NCBI GenBank assembly: GCA_023443705.1
Contig: JAEZTD010000356.1
Location: forward strand, 1-9,388
Source: Bacillota bacterium
Lineage (GTDB): Bacteria; Bacillota; Clostridia; Christensenellales; Aristaeellaceae
Reading direction: 5' to 3'
Length of the DNA: 9,388 nt
The position numbers and the translations under genes were made by a program. The notes under the pieces are model-generated. The model was not told where the DNA came from. It searched no databases and saw only the letters and a program-made list of their open reading frames with translations. Shown here in pieces: positions 6,030-9,388 of the stretch. The first letter of the stretch is position 1. Each line of letters opens with the position of its first letter.

Positions 6030-6761
6030 CTAACCGTTCGCGGCCTCGCGGGTCTTGCCCAGGTATGCCTCGCGCACCTGCGCGTTTTCGAGCAGTTCCT
6101 GCCCGGTGCCTGAGAGGGTGATGCGCCCGGTTTCGAGAACGTACCCGGTCCTCGCGGCGCGAAGCGCGGCGTTCGCGTTCTGCTCGATCAGGAGGATTGT
6201 GATGCCCTCCTTGTTAAGGGTCGTGATGATCGAGAAGATGTCCCGGACGACCATCGGCGCGAGGCCCAGCGAGGGCTCGTCCATCATGAGGATTTTGGGT
6301 TTGGACATGAGGCCGCGGCCCACCGCCAGCATCTGCTGCTCGCCGCCGGAGAGGGTGCCCGCCAGCTGCCAGTGCCGCTCCTTGAGGCGCGGGAACATGT
6401 GGTAGATGTGCTCGATGTCCGATTCAATCGCGGCCTTGTCGGTGCGCATGTACGCGCCGATGCGAAGGTTTTCAAGCACCGTCAGGTTCGGGAATACGCG
6501 GCGCCCCTCCGGCACCAGCGCGATGCCCTTCTCGACGATTTTCTGGGTGTCCATGCCGCCGATGGATTCGCCGGCGTAGGTAATCGTCCCGGCGGACGGC
6601 CGCACCAGGCCGCTGATGGCCCGAAGGGTCGTGGACTTGCCCGCGCCGTTTGCGCCGATCAGCGTGACGATGGCGCCTTCCTCCACCGAAAAGGAAATGC
6701 CCTTGAGGGCTTCGATGCCGCCGAAGCTGACCTTGAGGTCCTTGACGGTTAACAGGCTCAT
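6030..6761 (-). CDS. livF: Branched-chain amino acid ABC transporter ATP-binding protein LivF
   Basis: LivF is one of two ATPases that drive the LivHM permease on the cytoplasmic side of the membrane. The 243-residue length is typical. Motifs are Walker A GANGAGKST (36-44), VPEGRRVFPNLTV (83-95) as in LivF proteins, signature LSGGEQQ (137-143), and Walker B ILMMDE (157-162) followed by PSLGLAP. The segment LIEQNANAAL has Gln where most ABC ATPases have the switch His; this is normal for LivF. The start codon overlaps the livG stop by ATGA (6758-6761), and GGTGGAAG lies upstream. It is the last gene of the operon, with a terminator directly after it. Substrate class (Leu/Ile/Val) is inferred from the family; related systems carry urea or amides. 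Confidence 0.95.
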   Translation of the reverse strand: MSLLTVKDLKVSFGGIEALKGISFSVEEGAIVTLIGANGAGKSTTLRAISGLVRPSAGTITYAGESIGGMDTQKIVEKGIALVPEGRRVFPNLTVLENLRIGAYMRTDKAAIESDIEHIYHMFPRLKERHWQLAGTLSGGEQQMLAVGRGLMSKPKILMMDEPSLGLAPMVVRDIFSIITTLNKEGITILLIEQNANAALRAARTGYVLETGRITLSGTGQELLENAQVREAYLGKTREAANG

Positions 6762-7597
6762 GCTTCTTCCACCCCCAAGTAGGCCTTGATGACGTCCGGG
6801 TTGAACTGCACCTCGGCGGGCGTGCCGGAGGCGATGTACTTCCCGAAGTCGATCACGTAGATGCGGTCGGAGATGTCCATGACCAGGTTCATGTGGTGCT
6901 CAATCATGAACACGGTGAGGCCGAACCGGGTCTTGATCTTGCGGATAAAGTCCGAAAGCTCGTCGGTCTCCTGTGGGTTCATGCCTGCGGCGGGCTCGTC
7001 CAGAAGCAGAAGGCTCGGGTTCGTGGCCAAGGCGCGGACGATCTCCAGCACCCGCTGCTTGCCGTAGGGGAGGGAGGAACTCTTTTCGTCCTTGACGCTG
7101 CCCAGCCCCAGCGAATCAATCAGTTCAAGCGTCTCGCGCCGCATGCGCCGCTCTTCCGCCCAATTGAGCTTGAAGGTGGCGGAGAGGACGTTCGACTTTA
7201 CGTGCAGGTGCTTGGCGATCAGCACGTTCTCAAACACCGTCAGATCCTTGAACAGGCGGATGTTCTGGAAGGTTCGCGCCACGCCCTTCATCGTGATCCT
7301 GTCCGGCGTGTTGGAAATAAGCTTCGTGTACTCGCCATCGTGACCGGCGGCATAGAGCTTTTTCATCTTGCCGGAGGGGAAGCCTTCTGCAATGGTTTCA
7401 CCGCGCAGCACCACTCGGCCGTTGGTGGGCGTGTAGACGCCGGTAATGACGTTGAAGGCCGTCGTCTTGCCAGCGCCGTTGGGGCCGATGAGGGCCACGA
7501 TTTCGCCTTCGTTGACGTCCAGCGACAGATCGCTGACGGCGACCACGCCGCCAAACTGCATGGTCACATTGTCCAGATGCAATACGTTATTTGCCAT
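6758..7597 (-). CDS. livG: Branched-chain amino acid ABC transporter ATP-binding protein LivG
   Basis: LivG is the second ATPase of the LivFGHM importer. From ATG at 7597 it has 279 residues, somewhat longer than the usual 255 or so. A GTG nine bases further upstream (7606) is possible, but MANNVLHLDNVTMQFGG fits the family better and GGGGGG lies upstream. Motifs are Walker A GPNGAGKTT (38-46), ARTFQNIRLF with the Q-loop (107-116), the LivG-type signature LPYGKQR (176-182), Walker B LLLLDEP with AAGMNP (196-208), and IEHHM with the switch His (H234). Between the beta strand VVLRGE and VARTFQ there is an extra segment of about 20 residues (roughly 73-100, including KMKKLYAAGHDGEYTKL) that is absent from E. 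coli LivG. The gene overlaps the livM end by 11 bases and the livF start by ATGA. Confidence 0.94.
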   Translation of the reverse strand: MANNVLHLDNVTMQFGGVVAVSDLSLDVNEGEIVALIGPNGAGKTTAFNVITGVYTPTNGRVVLRGETIAEGFPSGKMKKLYAAGHDGEYTKLISNTPDRITMKGVARTFQNIRLFKDLTVFENVLIAKHLHVKSNVLSATFKLNWAEERRMRRETLELIDSLGLGSVKDEKSSSLPYGKQRVLEIVRALATNPSLLLLDEPAAGMNPQETDELSDFIRKIKTRFGLTVFMIEHHMNLVMDISDRIYVIDFGKYIASGTPAEVQFNPDVIKAYLGVEEA

Positions 7598-8699
7598 CCC
7601 GCGCACCCCCCGTCATCCCGGCGCTTCTCTTCTTCCAGAAGAAGGCCCAGGAGAATTCGTTCGTGCCCATCAGCCCCCTGCGGTAGAACAGCACCACCAC
7701 CATGAGGAGTACCGAGAACACGACCATCCGAAAGCCGGTGCGCAGCAGCGGCACCTGGAAATCGCCGATGGTGAGCGGCGTATCGAAGAACCTGAGCCAC
7801 CACTCCTTGGCGGCGGTCACGAGAAACGCCGAGAGTACACTGCCCGTTACCGAGCCGATGCCGCCGATGACCACGATCAACAGGATGTCGTAGGTCATCG
7901 CGATCTTGAAGGTGGACGAGTCGATCGACTGCATGAACATCGCCAGCATGCCGCCCGACACCGCCGTGAAGAAGGAGCTGATGACGAACGCAAGGTTCTT
8001 GTGCTTTAGAAGGTTGATGCCCATCGCCTCGGCGGCGATTTCATCCTCACGGATGGCTTTGAACGCGCGGCCGTAGCTGGACTTGATGAGCAGTACGATG
8101 GCCCCGATGCAAACCGCCGCGATGGCAAAGGTCGTAACAATCGAGCCGAGTTTGGGGATGCTCTTGAGGCCGTAGGAGCCGTTTGTCACGAGGTTCAGCT
8201 GCGGGCTCGCGATCAGCGCGCGCACGATTTCGGAAAAACCGAGCGTCGCAATGGCGAGATAGTCGCTCTTGAGCCGCAAAATTGGAATGCCGATTATGGC
8301 GGCGAAGGCAGCCGCCACCAACCCGCCCGCGATGAGCGCCAGGAAGGGGTAGGCGGGTTGCAGCCAGGCGGGGGCGCCGTCCAGAAAGGTGCGGAAGGCC
8401 ATGATGCCGGAGGAGATGCCATCCATATAGTACACGCCTTCGATCTTCCCGGTGGGGATGGTCAGAATGGCCGTGGTGTAGGCGCCCAGCGCCATGAAGC
8501 CCGCCTGTCCCAGCGAGAAAAGGCCCGTAAAGCCGTTCAAAAGATTCATCGAAACCGCGGCGATGGCCAGAATCGCGCTCTTCTGCATGACCGAGTACAG
8601 CATGCCCTGCGCGAACCGGTTCTCCTCCAGCAGGGTCAGCCCGTAGGAGAGGAGCGCGATTGTGATGAGCGATAGAATCCACTTCGTCGTCTTTTTCAT
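7587..8699 (-). CDS. livM: Branched-chain amino acid ABC transporter permease LivM
   Basis: LivM pairs with LivH to form the membrane channel of the importer. The 370-residue product is strongly hydrophobic. Family marks are GFTGLFSLGQAGFMALGAYT (56-75), LRLKSDYLAIATLGFSEIVR (141-160), the ATPase-coupling loop GRAFKAIREDEIAAEAMGIN (210-229) and GGIGSVTGSVLSA (279-291). An extended, probably extracytoplasmic loop at about 82-117 (with GVYYMDG and DGAPAWLQP) separates two helices, and the C-terminus is a hydrophilic tail, WKKRSAGMTGGARDGK. The ATG at 8699 follows AAGGTG on the upstream side, and only six bases separate it from the livH stop, so it sits inside one operon. The 3' end overlaps livG. 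Confidence 0.94.
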   Translation of the reverse strand: MKKTTKWILSLITIALLSYGLTLLEENRFAQGMLYSVMQKSAILAIAAVSMNLLNGFTGLFSLGQAGFMALGAYTTAILTIPTGKIEGVYYMDGISSGIMAFRTFLDGAPAWLQPAYPFLALIAGGLVAAAFAAIIGIPILRLKSDYLAIATLGFSEIVRALIASPQLNLVTNGSYGLKSIPKLGSIVTTFAIAAVCIGAIVLLIKSSYGRAFKAIREDEIAAEAMGINLLKHKNLAFVISSFFTAVSGGMLAMFMQSIDSSTFKIAMTYDILLIVVIGGIGSVTGSVLSAFLVTAAKEWWLRFFDTPLTIGDFQVPLLRTGFRMVVFSVLLMVVVLFYRRGLMGTNEFSWAFFWKKRSAGMTGGARDGK

Positions 8700-8705
8700 A
8701 TCGCG

Positions 8706-9388
8706 TCACACCTTATCCGTAGTCTTTTCGCCGAAGAGGCCGGTGGGCCGAAACAGCAGCATGACGATCAAGAGCACGAACGTGAAGGCGTCTGAGAAGG
8801 TGGATTGGCCTGCTGCCACCAAGGCCGTCTCAAACATGCCGATCACGAACCCGCCCACCATTGCGCCCGGAACCGAGCCGATGCCGCCCAGAACTGCCGC
8901 TACAAAGCATTTGAGGCCCGGCAGCGTGCCGCTGAACGGGTTGACCGACATGCGGTCGGTAAAGTAAAGGATCGAGCCCACCGCCGCCAGCGCCGAGCCG
9001 ATTACGAAGGTGGCCGATATGACCGTGTTGATCTTGATGCCCATGAGCTTACTGGTTTCAAAATCCTTGCTGACGGCGCGCATCGCCATGCCGATCTTGG
9101 TGTGGTTGATCAGCTGCGTAAGGCCCCAGACCAGAAGGATCGCAATCACTGGCGTAACAAAGGTGACCAGCGACGCCGACACGCTGCCGATTTCAAAGAT
9201 GCGCTTGAGAAATGGAATCTCCGGGTAGGGCTTCGGCAGCGCCGAGAAGAGGTAAGTGGCCAGGTTCTGCAAGAGGTAGGATACACCGATGGCCGAAATC
9301 ATGATGGACATCCGGGGAGCCGTGCGAAGGGGCGCGTAGGCCGCGCGCTCAATGGCAAAGCCCAGAAGGATCGTGCACAGGATCACGA
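8706..9388 (-). CDS. livH: Branched-chain amino acid ABC transporter permease LivH, N-terminus cut by window edge
   Basis: LivH is the first permease of the importer. The frame runs open through the right edge of the window. About 226 residues are visible of a usual 290-300, so roughly 65-75 N-terminal residues are missing; the GTG at 9386 is an internal Val codon, not a start. Family marks are ERAAYAPLR (13-21 of the visible part), SAIGVSYLLQN, the coupling loop GMAMRAVSKDFETSKLMGI (99-117), and FVAAVLGGIGSVPGAMVGG (161-179). It ends in the usual short polar tail after LFRPTGLFG. The stop at 8706 is six bases before the livM ATG. The operon promoter and the binding protein gene (livJ/livK type) are expected beyond the right edge. 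Confidence 0.94.
   Translation of the reverse strand, partial: VILCTILLGFAIERAAYAPLRTAPRMSIMISAIGVSYLLQNLATYLFSALPKPYPEIPFLKRIFEIGSVSASLVTFVTPVIAILLVWGLTQLINHTKIGMAMRAVSKDFETSKLMGIKINTVISATFVIGSALAAVGSILYFTDRMSVNPFSGTLPGLKCFVAAVLGGIGSVPGAMVGGFVIGMFETALVAAGQSTFSDAFTFVLLIVMLLFRPTGLFGEKTTDKV

Noticed and set aside
7598..7606. GTG start of livG at 7606
   Set aside because: It adds only Met-Arg-Gly before a better ATG at 7597 that matches LivG N-termini. The difference is small and cannot be fully excluded.
6893..7705. 270-codon + open frame antisense to livG
   Set aside because: It is a shadow of livG; the minus frame has all ABC ATPase motifs.
1..9388. CRISPR array, insertion sequence, prophage, toxin-antitoxin pair or other novel defence system
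   Set aside because: No repeat-spacer pattern, transposase, integrase, terminal inverted repeats or paired small toxin-like genes were seen; composition is even and the genes are standard chromosomal families.

Overview
The window looks like ordinary chromosome from a GC-rich, Gram-positive-type bacterium. The best guess is a gut-type Clostridia (Bacillota). This rests on AAGGAGG-type ribosome binding sites, a BmrCD/TM287-288-style heterodimeric exporter, a short very basic protein of a kind I associate with Bacillota, a zinc-free MsrB, and Rho-independent terminators with short stems and U tracts. Taxonomy is inferred; there is no rRNA or tRNA to confirm it.

Layout. (1) The 3' end of msrB on + (1-319) ends at a hairpin terminator (332-365) placed to work on both strands. 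(2) A minus-strand block runs leftward toward it: a 61-residue basic protein (1581-1766), a NimA-like pyridoxamine-phosphate-oxidase-fold flavoprotein (1024-1485), and a secreted acidic helical protein of unknown function (381-1001). The last two form a tight pair behind an extended -10 promoter. (3) A short divergent intergenic region (1767-1909) holds a clear + promoter. From it run a MutT-type Nudix hydrolase (1910-2320) and two ABC exporter half-transporters (2370-4094 and 4091-5956, joined by an ATGA overlap). (4) A second bidirectional terminator (5979-6014) separates this unit from a convergent minus-strand branched-chain amino acid uptake operon: livH (partial, cut by the right edge), livM, livG, livF.

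How the genes work together. The two ABC halves almost certainly form one heterodimer. The upstream half has Asp in place of the catalytic Glu and Gln in place of the switch His. The downstream half keeps Glu and His but has LSEGQ in place of LSGGQ. Together these give one degenerate and one active ATP site. The liv genes supply both permeases and both ATPases of a branched-chain amino acid (or related) importer; the binding protein gene would lie outside the window. MsrB (methionine sulfoxide repair), MutT (nucleotide pool cleaning), the Nim-like flavoprotein and the exporter loosely suggest stress and xenobiotic defence, but nothing in the sequence shows joint regulation.

No mobile element, CRISPR array, RNA gene or evidently novel multi-gene system was found. 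The least explained items are the 61-residue basic protein, the secreted helical protein next to the Nim-like gene, and an extra segment in LivG. No stretch over 300 bases lacks a gene.
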